Program-made: the position numbers and the translations under genes
The notes under the pieces: model-generated
Seen by the model: only the letters and a program-made list of their open reading frames with translations
What the model was told of the DNA's origin: nothing
Database searches by the model: none
Shown: piece by piece, positions 1-7,239 of the stretch
Position numbering within the stretch: the first letter of the stretch is position 1
Layout: the number at the start of each line of letters is the position of its first letter
IMG/VR virus record: IMGVR_UViG_3300042465_004126
Location: 1-56,889 of that record
DNA from: a virus
DNA length: 56,889 nt
Strand: one strand, 5' to 3'

Positions 1-93
1 CAAGCCTTTACCTCAGACTTTAATGTTGATTCAGGCAATAATACCGGATGGAAATTTAATAATGCCGGCGGTGCTTTTCTAATGTTTTTTTAA
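1..93 (+). CDS. 3' end of large beta-repeat tail protein (partial)
   Basis: These are the last 30 codons and the TAA stop of the tail protein encoded in full at 53961..56855. The bases are identical to 56763..56855 and are in the same reading frame. The fragment exists only because the circular genome was cut here; it is not a separate gene. Confidence 0.95.
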   Translation, partial: QAFTSDFNVDSGNNTGWKFNNAGGAFLMFF

Positions 94-127
94 TTTTTAG
101 AGGTACTTTCTAATGGCTCAATCAGGC
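1..127. repeat. Terminal direct repeat, left copy (circular assembly overlap)
   Basis: Identical over all 127 bases to 56763..56889. The length of 127 equals a common maximum k-mer of de Bruijn assemblers, and the repeat lies inside coding sequence, so it is most likely the overlap of a circular contig. That could reflect a circularly permuted genome. A short physical terminal repeat is less likely. Confidence 0.95.
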
Positions 128-733
128 TTCACCTCTATCTCGTTGTACTACAGCACAACTGCCGCAACTGTTCCGACTTCTGGCGATCTTGTTGCTGGTG
201 AGTTGGCGCTTAACACAGTTGATGAAAAGTTGTACTTTAAAAACTCCGCAGGCACTGTCAAGTTGCTTGCAAGTAATGCTGCCACCACACAAGTTTACCC
301 CGGTGCAGGCATAGCAAACTCAACTGGTTCTGCATGGGGAACTTCCTATACAACCAGCGGGTCAGGAACAGTCGTAGCTTTAAACAACACGCCAACCCTG
401 ACCAACCCTACGGTCACCAACTATACCGAAACACCCTACTCAGCCAACAGTTCAACGGCCATCACGCTTGCGCTGACCAACGGCACTGTGCAGATCATCA
501 CGTTGACTGATAACGCCACCATCACCATGCCAACGGCAGTCAGCGGCAAGTCATTTACTCTGCTGCTCAAACAAGATGCCACCGGGTCACGCACAGTCAC
601 TTGGTCAACAGTCTCTTGGCCTTCAGCCACCGCACCAACCATTACCAGCACCGCAAGCAAGATGGACAAGTATGTGTTTATCAGTGATGGTACATATTGG
701 TACGGAAGTACTGCAGGCCAGAACTACACATAA
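113..733 (+). CDS. Tail-fibre-associated structural protein
   Basis: This 206-residue protein is probably on the virion surface. Residues about 22-50 carry a GDLxxGELALN...KLYFK segment, which recurs near the N-terminus of phage fibre proteins. The rest is rich in Thr, Ser, Ala and Gly, as expected for beta structure. The C-terminal ~80 residues (ITLTDNATITMP ... DKYVFISDGTYWYG) resemble the C-terminal module of the fibre at 51807..53792. A TAGAGG Shine-Dalgarno lies 9 nt before the ATG. It follows the large tail protein by 19 bp across the contig junction, and the next fibre gene starts 8 bp after its stop. The exact virion position is inferred. Confidence 0.7.
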   Translation: MAQSGFTSISLYYSTTAATVPTSGDLVAGELALNTVDEKLYFKNSAGTVKLLASNAATTQVYPGAGIANSTGSAWGTSYTTSGSGTVVALNNTPTLTNPTVTNYTETPYSANSSTAITLALTNGTVQIITLTDNATITMPTAVSGKSFTLLLKQDATGSRTVTWSTVSWPSATAPTITSTASKMDKYVFISDGTYWYGSTAGQNYT

Positions 734-741
734 GGACTGAT

Positions 742-2679
742 ATGTTTTCCAGCAACAGTTCACAGGTTAGTTCAGCGGTTAACTACATCGAGGACGTATT
801 TAGCACATACCTTTATACGGGCAACGGCTCTACACAGACCATCACCAACGGGATTGATCTGTCGGGTCAGGGTGGGTTGGTTTGGATTAAAGGACGAACA
901 GATAACACAGCCCATTCTTTGACTGACACTGTAAACGGGGCGGGAACATTTTTAAGTAGTAATACAACTACTGCGTTAACAACTAGTTCAGACAATGTAT
1001 CTGCGTTTTCTACAACTGGTTTTACAGCGTCTTTTAGTGGGCCGGGAAAAACTAATGAAAACAACCAAACCTATGTCTCATGGACATTCCGAGAGCAGCC
1101 AAAGTTTTTTGATATTGTGACGTATACGGGGACGGGTTCAAACACAACTTTTGCCCACAGCCTTGGCTCTGTACCCGGCAGCATCATCGTCAAGCGCACA
1201 GACACCGCAGCAGATTGGGCTGTTTACCACCGCAGCCTTGCAAACACAGAGTATCTTGTTCTTAACACCACAGCCGCAGCAGCCACAGGCGCAACATGGT
1301 GGAACAGCACAACCCCTACAAGCACAGTCTTCAGCGTAGGCACTGACGCAAGTGTTAACGCATCGGGTGGCACTTACGTAGCCTACGTCTTTGCCCATGA
1401 CGCTAGTGGATTTGGCACAGCGGGTACGGACAATGTGATTTCGTGTGGGTCTTATGCGGGCGTTGGCAGTACGCAACAAGACATCACGCTAGGTTACGAG
1501 CCTCAGTGGGTAATGATTAAACGCACAGACATCAGCGATAGCTGGATTATGGTTGACAATATGCGTGGCTTCTTTCAGACCGCCGATAACGCACTTTGTG
1601 CAAACAACGCAAATTCTGAAGCCGCAACAGTTTCTATGTCAGGAGCAATGCAGCCAACAGCAACTGGGTTTCATCTTTACAACGCCAACAGTGCAGTAAA
1701 CGCATCAGGGGGAACCTACATCTACATAGCCATCCGCCGTGGCCCGATGAAGGTGCCTACGCTGGGGACGAGTGTGTTTCAGCCTGTTACATATTCGGGG
1801 ATTGGCTCAAATGATAGGCTTGTAAACACAACGATAACGCCTGATCTATTCATAGATATGCGTAGAGAAAACATCATGCCTAGATATGTGCTTGACCGAT
1901 TAAGAGGTAACGCCCAGCTTTATTCAAACCTTACAAGCGCCGAAAGTGTTAACACTGCACAGGTTCCAACAAACACGTTCAACGTAAACCAAACAGGCAT
2001 TACTGTAAGTGCCGACGAGTTAAACGCAAGCGGCAGAACGTTTGTGATTGAGGCATTTAGACGCGCCCCCGGCTTCTTTGATGTTTGTTGCTATACGGGG
2101 ACGGGAAGTAACACAACATTTACACACAACCTTGGCGTTGTTCCTGAGTTAATGATTGTAAAACGCAGGGACACAACGGCAGATTGGGACAGTTATTGTT
2201 CTGCACTTGCAAATACAGAGTATGTTGTTTTAAATACAACTGCGGCTAAAGCAACAGGTGCAACAAGATGGAATAGCACAACCCCAACATCTTCTGTATT
2301 TAGCGTAGGAACAAGCACCACAACAAATGCGTCTGCTGGAACCTACGTAGCCTACCTTTTTGCCTCAACCGCAGGTGTTTCTAAAGTAGGCTCATACACA
2401 GGCAACGGCACAACCCAGACCATCAACTGCGGCTTCACAGGAGGGGTAAGGTTTGTACTTATCAAGCGAACTGACGCTACTGGTGATTGGTACGTCTACG
2501 ACACCGCCCGTGGCATGACGGTGCTGACAGACCCCTACCTGCTTATAAACAGCACGGCGGCTGAAACTGCTACGCTTGGTTCTGTTACAACAGTATCAAC
2601 GGGCTTTGCGCTGGACTCAGCCATCCTAGCCGCTATCAACGTGAATGCTGGCAGCTACATCTTTTTGGCTATCGCATAA
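742..2679 (+). CDS. Repetitive tail-fibre / receptor-binding candidate protein
   Basis: The 645-residue protein is built from about five related beta-rich units. Two of them, near 1110..1400 and 2080..2370, are close copies containing FD(I/V)..YTGTGSNTTF, VKR.DT.ADW and NTEY.VLNTTAA. This repeat type occurs in phage tail proteins and I believe it is the family called DUF7483. ATG 742 is preferred over an upstream start at 697 because AAGGA lies 6 nt before it and the longer start would overlap the previous gene. It is followed by a tail assembly chaperone, the usual order of fibre then chaperone. A role in host recognition is inferred. Confidence 0.7.
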   Translation: MFSSNSSQVSSAVNYIEDVFSTYLYTGNGSTQTITNGIDLSGQGGLVWIKGRTDNTAHSLTDTVNGAGTFLSSNTTTALTTSSDNVSAFSTTGFTASFSGPGKTNENNQTYVSWTFREQPKFFDIVTYTGTGSNTTFAHSLGSVPGSIIVKRTDTAADWAVYHRSLANTEYLVLNTTAAAATGATWWNSTTPTSTVFSVGTDASVNASGGTYVAYVFAHDASGFGTAGTDNVISCGSYAGVGSTQQDITLGYEPQWVMIKRTDISDSWIMVDNMRGFFQTADNALCANNANSEAATVSMSGAMQPTATGFHLYNANSAVNASGGTYIYIAIRRGPMKVPTLGTSVFQPVTYSGIGSNDRLVNTTITPDLFIDMRRENIMPRYVLDRLRGNAQLYSNLTSAESVNTAQVPTNTFNVNQTGITVSADELNASGRTFVIEAFRRAPGFFDVCCYTGTGSNTTFTHNLGVVPELMIVKRRDTTADWDSYCSALANTEYVVLNTTAAKATGATRWNSTTPTSSVFSVGTSTTTNASAGTYVAYLFASTAGVSKVGSYTGNGTTQTINCGFTGGVRFVLIKRTDATGDWYVYDTARGMTVLTDPYLLINSTAAETATLGSVTTVSTGFALDSAILAAINVNAGSYIFLAIA

Positions 2680-2688
2680 GGAACAACC

Positions 2689-3165
2689 ATGCAAATCAGA
2701 ATCAGATCAACAGGCGCAGTTATGTACGAGGATGAGTTCCGCAGGCTCAACCCAAGCACATCCTTCCCACAACAGATCAGTGCAGCAACCCTCAATGACT
2801 TTGGTGCGGATGTAGTCTTTGAAGGCCCACAAGCATCTGGCGGCACGGTCTACCAATACAGCCAAGCGGCAGGCGTAGAGCAACTTGATGGCAAGTGGTA
2901 CACCAAGTACATCCTCGGCCCGGTCTTCACAGATGGCGAGACAACTGCAGCCGAGCAAGAAGCAGCTTACAAAGCCATGAAGGACACAGAGCAAGCCAAG
3001 TCTGTACGCACCAGCCGCAACGACAAGCTGAAAGAATGCGATTGGACTCAGATTACTGACAGCACGGCTGACAAGACTGCATGGGCAACCTACCGCCAAG
3101 CACTGCGCGACATTACTGCACAAGCAGGCTTCCCTTGGACTATTACTTGGCCTGACGCACCATGA
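2689..3165 (+). CDS. Phage tail assembly chaperone-like protein
   Basis: The 158-residue protein ends in the pattern R.SRNDKLKECDWTQ...D...W..YRQALRDI..QAGFPWTITWPDAP, the signature of the phage tail assembly chaperone (tail fibre assembly) family. That domain covers residues about 105-158. The first 100 residues form a variable domain starting MQIRIRSTG. Proteins of this family assist folding or assembly of the adjacent fibre and often lie directly downstream of it, as here. The stop overlaps the next ATG in ATGA. The family call is firm; the client fibre is inferred from position. Confidence 0.75.
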   Translation: MQIRIRSTGAVMYEDEFRRLNPSTSFPQQISAATLNDFGADVVFEGPQASGGTVYQYSQAAGVEQLDGKWYTKYILGPVFTDGETTAAEQEAAYKAMKDTEQAKSVRTSRNDKLKECDWTQITDSTADKTAWATYRQALRDITAQAGFPWTITWPDAP

Positions 3166-3332
3166 GCGAGATAGACATCCGATTGACAAGCCATGAGGCC
3201 GTTTGTGCAGAGCGGTATGCACAGATCAATGCAAGGCTCAAGCGGCTTGAGGGTGTGATTATGAAGACTACTGGCGTCTTGATTGTCAGTATGTCAGCAA
3301 TCGTTTACGCCTCTCTGACCTTTGGGCGATGA
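3162..3332 (+). CDS. Small membrane protein of the lysis cassette
   Basis: This 56-residue ORF (MSEIDIRLTSHEAV...) starts inside the stop of the tail chaperone (ATGA). A charged N-terminal helix of about 35 residues (YAQINARLKRLEGVI) is followed by one transmembrane segment of about 18 residues ending YASLTFGR. This layout, amphipathic helix then one C-terminal TM, is that of XhlA-type hemolysin/holin accessory proteins, although identity at this length cannot be proven. Two more small membrane genes, a holin and an endolysin follow, so a role in host lysis is likely. Confidence 0.6.
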   Translation: MSEIDIRLTSHEAVCAERYAQINARLKRLEGVIMKTTGVLIVSMSAIVYASLTFGR

Positions 3333-3333
3333 A

Positions 3334-3486
3334 GTGGACCTCTTTGAAGTCCTGTCCAAATCATGGCCGATCCTGCTGGCGCTGATCACTTTGATCATCG
3401 TCTTGGCAAAGCTAGATTTGCGCGTGGCGGTACTGGAAGAGAAGATCAAGGCTCTATTTGAAATGTGGAATAGGCGGGACAAGTGA
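3334..3486 (+). CDS. Small single-TM protein, GTG start
   Basis: A 50-residue ORF begins with GTG one base after the preceding stop. It has a strongly hydrophobic segment WPILLALITLIIVLAKL (about residues 11-27), then a charged helix LEEKIKALFEMWNRRDK. Its stop overlaps the GTG start of the next gene (GTGA). One TM followed by a charged coiled helix, inside a lysis cassette, suggests a holin accessory or pinholin-like protein. No family was recognised. Upstream TTG 3322 in the same frame is a less attractive start. Confidence 0.5.
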   Translation: MDLFEVLSKSWPILLALITLIIVLAKLDLRVAVLEEKIKALFEMWNRRDK

Positions 3487-3938
3487 TTGACGTAACAAAA
3501 GCCATAGGAGCAGTCGCAGCCAGCATTGCAGCTATTGGCGGCGGTTACACGCTTGCAGACAAGTTTGGTTGGTTTGACCGGGCTATCCTTGAATGGTCAC
3601 CAGAGCATTTTAAGATTGTGGCCGAAGCAGGAAAGCCTATCAATGTGACAGTGGCCCGGATCAAAAAGCGGGACGATTGTTCGGTGGAGAGTTTTACCCC
3701 AAGCATCCGTGACGCCGCAGGCATGGTGCATGAGGCAACGACAACGGCAAGTAAGTTCAGTGGCCCCGCTGGGCCAACGATTGATACGTTTACATACCAA
3801 CTCACGATGGTGAGAAAAGAGAAGATTGCACCCGGCACAGCCACACTGCTGGCGACGATCAAGTACAAGTGCCCGGAGGGTGAACGTGTTGTGCAATACC
3901 CCCGCCATGCAAACCTGAGTTTTGATTTAAAGGGCTGA
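3483..3938 (+). CDS. Membrane-anchored protein of the lysis region
   Basis: The 151-residue protein starts with GTG (MIDVTKAIGAV...) overlapping the previous stop. Residues about 7-27 form an Ala/Gly/Ile-rich TM or signal anchor. The remaining ~120 residues look like a small beta domain (FKIVAEAGKPINVTVARIKK, TFTYQLTMVRKEKIAPG, VQYPRHANLSFDLKG) containing two cysteines. N-in/C-out topology would place this domain in the periplasm. No family was recognised. Its position before the holin makes envelope disruption or a lysis accessory role plausible. Confidence 0.5.
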   Translation: MIDVTKAIGAVAASIAAIGGGYTLADKFGWFDRAILEWSPEHFKIVAEAGKPINVTVARIKKRDDCSVESFTPSIRDAAGMVHEATTTASKFSGPAGPTIDTFTYQLTMVRKEKIAPGTATLLATIKYKCPEGERVVQYPRHANLSFDLKG

Positions 3939-3940
3939 TT

Positions 3941-4426
3941 ATGATTACTCTGATTACTACACTGGTCAGCTTTCTTGCCGGTGGTTTACCCAAGCTGTTG
4001 GGTTTCTTTCAAGACCGTGCGGACAAAAGCCACGAGATGGCAATGGCTCGCCTCCAGACTGAGCGGGAACTGGAACTCCGTAAAGCTGGTTTTGAAGCCC
4101 AGCAACGGGTGGAAGAGATCAGGGTAGAGGGCCAGATGATTGAGGCCGCATCAGCAGAGCGCAGCGCCCTGTACGCTCACGACATAGCTATTGGTCAAGG
4201 TGCAAGCCAGTGGATGGTGAATCTCCGTGCTGGTGTTCGTCCCCTTATCACCTATGGCCTGTTCCTGTTGCTGGTGTTTGTTGACGTTGCTGGGTTTGTC
4301 TACGCTTGGCAGCACGGTGTAGATTTCCAGATCATGCTGGACAACATCTGGGATGACGAAACTCAGATCATCTGGGCCAGCGTCATTTCTTTCTGGTTTG
4401 GAAGCCAAGCGTTCAGCAAGAAATGA
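3941..4426 (+). CDS. Holin, three-TM GTA type
   Basis: This 161-residue protein fits the holin family with three TM segments named after gene-transfer-agent release (GTA_holin_3TM). An N-terminal hydrophobic stretch (LITTLVSFLAGGLPKLLGF) is followed by a long charged helix (about residues 30-75, KSHEMAMARLQTERELELRK...). Then come a conserved VNLRAGVRPLITYGLFLLL segment and a last TM near WASVISFWFGSQAFSKK. It would permeabilise the inner membrane so that the endolysin can reach peptidoglycan. Its stop overlaps the ATG of the endolysin at 4423, which supports the call. Confidence 0.8.
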   Translation: MITLITTLVSFLAGGLPKLLGFFQDRADKSHEMAMARLQTERELELRKAGFEAQQRVEEIRVEGQMIEAASAERSALYAHDIAIGQGASQWMVNLRAGVRPLITYGLFLLLVFVDVAGFVYAWQHGVDFQIMLDNIWDDETQIIWASVISFWFGSQAFSKK

Positions 4427-4899
4427 AAGTCTCTGCGCGATGCATGGAGATGATCAAACATCACGAGGGTGTGCGGTTTAAACCTTACCGTTGCCCAGCG
4501 CGTCTTTGGACTGTAGGAGTAGGCCATGTTTTATACCCCGATCAAGGTCGTTTACCTCTGGATCAAAGAGACGCTTTCCCGCTTAAAGCGGAAGATAACC
4601 GCGTATTTTCAGGAGCCGAAGTAGATGGAATCCTTAGTGCTGATCTCCGCCGATTTGAGGTTGGGGTCGCCAAACTTTTTTCTGTGGGTCTTACCCAAGG
4701 TCAAAACGACGCTCTTGTCAGCTTTGCTTTTAATCTCGGTTTGGGCGGCGTACAGCGATCAACCCTCCGTCAGAAGGTTCTTCGGGGTGAGATTGAAGCG
4801 GCGGCAGACGAGTTCTTGAAGTTTACACGGGGTGGGGGCAAAATCCTGCCCGGCTTAGTTAAACGCAGAAATGATGAACGTGCATTATTTTTATCTTAG
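4423..4899 (+). CDS. Endolysin, GH24 lysozyme-like muramidase
   Basis: The 158-residue protein cleaves the N-acetylmuramic acid-N-acetylglucosamine bond of peptidoglycan. The family's catalytic pattern E-8aa-(D/C)-5aa-T is present as Glu15, Cys24 and Thr30, followed by VGVGH. Downstream blocks QNDALVSFAFNLGLG and LPGLVKRRNDERALFL also match the GH24 (T4/P22-type) family. Cys takes the place of the T4 Asp20 residue, a known natural variant. There is no signal peptide or SAR anchor, so it should depend on the holin encoded just before it. The start overlaps the holin stop (ATGA). Confidence 0.92.
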   Translation: MKVSARCMEMIKHHEGVRFKPYRCPARLWTVGVGHVLYPDQGRLPLDQRDAFPLKAEDNRVFSGAEVDGILSADLRRFEVGVAKLFSVGLTQGQNDALVSFAFNLGLGGVQRSTLRQKVLRGEIEAAADEFLKFTRGGGKILPGLVKRRNDERALFLS

Positions 4900-4908
4900 G
4901 AGAAACAG

Positions 4909-5055
4909 ATGAAACCCGGACTCTACGCAAACATCCATGCTAAGCAAGAACGAATCAAGGCCGGAAGTAAAGAGAAGATGAATAAAGTTGGCAGCAAGGC
5001 AGCGCCTACAGCCAAAGACTTTAAAGACTCTGCAAAAACTGCCAAAAAGAAATGA
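4909..5055 (+). CDS. Small basic conserved phage protein
   Basis: A 48-residue Lys/Ala-rich peptide begins MKPGLYANIHAKQERIKAGS and ends AKTAKKK. A strong AGGAGA Shine-Dalgarno lies just before the ATG. Peptides starting MKxGLYANIHxKxxRIxxGS are widespread in environmental phage genomes and usually sit next to the DUF6321-type gene that follows here. The high charge suggests binding to nucleic acid or use as a virion internal peptide; neither has been shown. The stop overlaps the next ATG. Confidence 0.7.
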   Translation: MKPGLYANIHAKQERIKAGSKEKMNKVGSKAAPTAKDFKDSAKTAKKK

Positions 5056-5327
5056 AAGAGTCTGGCAAAAATCCAAAGGGCGGCTTAAATGCTGCAGGTC
5101 GGGCCGCTTACCATTCGGAGACTGGCGGCACCTTAAGGCCACCGGTAAAGTCTGGCGATAACCCTAGGCGTGCATCCTTCTTAGCGCGGATGGGCAATAT
5201 GCCAGGGCCAGAACGCAAAGACGGCGAGCCAACTCGATTGTTGTTGTCATTGAAGGCATGGGGTGCTAGCAGCAAAGAAGATGCACGGTCCAAAGCCAAA
5301 GCAATCTCTGCTCGCAATAAAAAATGA
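5052..5327 (+). CDS. DUF6321-like small protein
   Basis: This 91-residue protein carries the conserved blocks GGLNAAGRAAYH...TGGTLRPPV, RRASFLARMGNMPGP and a C-terminal SLKAWG..SKEDARSKAKAI. I recognise these as the DUF6321 family of short basic phage proteins. The pattern (GLNxxGRxxY, RxxSFxARMxGMPGP) is well kept but has no assigned function. The gene is coupled to the previous one by an ATGA overlap and is the last gene of the lysis-side transcript before a promoter-like site. Confidence 0.65.
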   Translation: MKESGKNPKGGLNAAGRAAYHSETGGTLRPPVKSGDNPRRASFLARMGNMPGPERKDGEPTRLLLSLKAWGASSKEDARSKAKAISARNKK

Positions 5328-5337
5328 CGCTTGTTTC

Positions 5338-5358
5338 CCAAATTGGGTTTATAATTCC
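5338..5358 (+). promoter_or_regulatory. Candidate late promoter (TATAAT with upstream AATTGGG)
   Basis: In the 77-bp gap before the adaptor gene, a perfect TATAAT at 5350..5355 follows AATTGGGT. The same arrangement, A(A/T)(T)TG(A/G)G then TATAAT, recurs before the genes at 47026 and 50530. No convincing -35 hexamer is seen 16-18 bp upstream. Confidence 0.5.
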
Positions 5359-5404
5359 TACCTGAGCATATGCTGCACCAGCTGCTATCATCAACGAGGC
5401 GCTT

Positions 5405-6037
5405 ATGGCATATGTGATGACCTACGATAGCTTACTGGTAGACCTACGCCGATATTTGGAGCGCGGGTTTACGGAAGCTAGCGACCAAATTGTTTACCAG
5501 CAGCTGCCTAGGCTTGTGACCATGGGCGAGCGCAGGATTTCCCGCGAACTAAAGATTCAAGGGTTCATTCGTGCTGTAACCACCCCGTTGTCCGTTGGAG
5601 TAGCGGTATACCTCAAGCCTGACCGCTGGCGCGATACGGTGTCAATGACCGTAGACGGCGTTCCAATCTTTGCAAGATCTTATGAATACCTGCGCAACTA
5701 TTGGCCAGTTGAGACCGTTACAGGCACCCCTGCCTACTATGCTGACTACGATTATCAGCACTGGCTGATCACGCCAACACCGGCTACGGCCAAAACGCTA
5801 GAGATCTTGTACTACGAGCAGCCTCGTTTTCTTGGCGACGATTTCCAGACCAATTGGGTCACTGAGTACATCCCAGATTTGTTGTTGTACGCATCCTTGC
5901 TTGAGGCTACACCTTTCCTTAAAAATGATGAGCGGATCCAGACTTGGCAAGCTATGTACGACCGAGCAGCGCAAGCGGTCAATGGCGAAGATTTGAAGCG
6001 CATTCTTGACCGCTCAGCCAACCGGAGTGAATCATAA
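5405..6037 (+). CDS. Head-tail adaptor / connector-like protein
   Basis: The 210-residue protein has features of the adaptor family found in podovirus connectors (SU10_adaptor type). These are a helical N-terminus (YDSLLVDLRRYLERG..SDQIVYQQLPRLVTMGERRISRELK), a central beta region with GTPAYYADYD..HWLITPTP and LEILYYEQP, and a C-terminal helix with YIPDLLLYASLLEATPFLKNDERIQTW. Such proteins form a dodecameric ring beneath the portal. It sits next to the gp10-like hub gene (7240), as expected for a tail stub. Its stop overlaps the next start (TAATG). Confidence 0.65.
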   Translation: MAYVMTYDSLLVDLRRYLERGFTEASDQIVYQQLPRLVTMGERRISRELKIQGFIRAVTTPLSVGVAVYLKPDRWRDTVSMTVDGVPIFARSYEYLRNYWPVETVTGTPAYYADYDYQHWLITPTPATAKTLEILYYEQPRFLGDDFQTNWVTEYIPDLLLYASLLEATPFLKNDERIQTWQAMYDRAAQAVNGEDLKRILDRSANRSES

Positions 6038-7239
6038 TGCCTATATATAACGACGTGTTTGGTGGCGCAAACATCTACCCAAGCGAGATCAGTTATAGCT
6101 CAGTTGCGCTAAGTGCAGACATCACACTCAGCTGGCCAACTGAGGCGTCTACGAGTGTAAACCTTGCCACTCGCATTATGGACGTGACCGCCACAGCCGG
6201 CAGTTACGTAATCACACTTCCTGACGCCAAAAAGACTGGCACTGGCCAGACCATCCTATTCAACAATCAGGGGTCTTTCACTTTTATAGTCAAAGATGCG
6301 ACAGGTGTACAGGTAGCATCAATTGCTTCTGCAACGATCTGGCAAATTTATTTAACGGACAACACGACGGTTGCAGGTAGCTGGGAGACTTTGCAGTTTG
6401 GGTCTACCACCTCTACCGCAAATGCATCAGCGCTTGCTGGCACCGGTATCGTGGCCGTTGGGACTGTGTTGTCGCAGTCAGTGCCAATCACCAACTTCAA
6501 CTCAAACTACACGGCTGGCGTCACTGACCGCGCCAAGATGTTTGTATGGACAGGCTCAGGCGGTGGGACATTGACATTGCCATCTGCACCCACTATGGGT
6601 GATAACTGGTTCCTCTGCTTCCGTAATGGCGGTGGCGGATCTGTCACAGTAGATCCATCAGGAAGCCCACTTATCAATGGTGCAGCAACCTTAAATTTCA
6701 ACCCAGGCGACTCCGCAATCATTGCCACCGACGGAACCGACTACTTTACGATTGGATTTGGTCAGTCTTCAACTTTTGCTTTTGACTACACCTCAATTGC
6801 CGTTGCTGGGACTGGAAACTACACTTTAACCGGATCAGAACTGAATCGGATTGCTTACAACTTTACCGGAGTTTTGACCGGGAACCGAACCATCATTGTC
6901 CCTGCTACCGTTCAGCAGTACTGGGTAAGCAATGCCACAAGTGGTGCATACACGCTGACTGTAAAAACTTCAGCAGGCACTGGCGTAGTTGTTGCAACAG
7001 GCGCTAGAGGCATATTTTATTGTGATGGCACAAACGTAGTTGATGCTGATACCAGCACGGTGTCTGTTCCAATTTCAATTGCTGACGGTGGCACAGGAGC
7101 CATAACTGCGGCTGGAGCCCGTATCAATCTAGGCTCAACGACTACTGGCGATGCCATCTTTATTGCGGCAACTCAGCAAGCAGCTTGGACAGCCCTAGGT
7201 ATAGCGCCGGCGGGTGTTGTGGTTGGCGGGACGTTCTAA
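6037..7239 (+). CDS. Virion structural protein, beta-rich, fibre-like
   Basis: The 400-residue protein is rich in Thr, Ser, Gly and Ala. It contains repeated patterns such as ITLPDAKKTGTGQTILFNNQG, LTLPSAPTMGDNWFLCFRNGG and NRTIIVPATVQQYWVSNATSG. Each looks like one beta domain ending in an aromatic strand. The segment VPISIADGGTGAITAAGARINLG near the C-terminus is a motif common in phage tail fibres. It lies between adaptor and hub genes, so it may be a minor tail or head-fibre component. Specific function is not recognised. Confidence 0.6.
   Translation: MPIYNDVFGGANIYPSEISYSSVALSADITLSWPTEASTSVNLATRIMDVTATAGSYVITLPDAKKTGTGQTILFNNQGSFTFIVKDATGVQVASIASATIWQIYLTDNTTVAGSWETLQFGSTTSTANASALAGTGIVAVGTVLSQSVPITNFNSNYTAGVTDRAKMFVWTGSGGGTLTLPSAPTMGDNWFLCFRNGGGGSVTVDPSGSPLINGAATLNFNPGDSAIIATDGTDYFTIGFGQSSTFAFDYTSIAVAGTGNYTLTGSELNRIAYNFTGVLTGNRTIIVPATVQQYWVSNATSGAYTLTVKTSAGTGVVVATGARGIFYCDGTNVVDADTSTVSVPISIADGGTGAITAAGARINLGSTTTGDAIFIAATQQAAWTALGIAPAGVVVGGTF

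Noticed and set aside
1-127. Physical direct terminal repeat of the virion DNA
   Set aside because: The length equals a typical assembler k-mer and the repeat is within coding sequence; true terminal repeats of podoviruses are usually longer and intergenic.
1138-1479. 113-codon minus-strand ORF inside the fibre gene
   Set aside because: Extremely Cys-rich translation caused by antisense of Ala/Thr codons; no start signal.
2707-3222. 171-codon minus-strand ORF opposite the tail chaperone
   Set aside because: Its composition (many Cys and Leu) and lack of a ribosome site indicate a shadow of the plus-strand gene.
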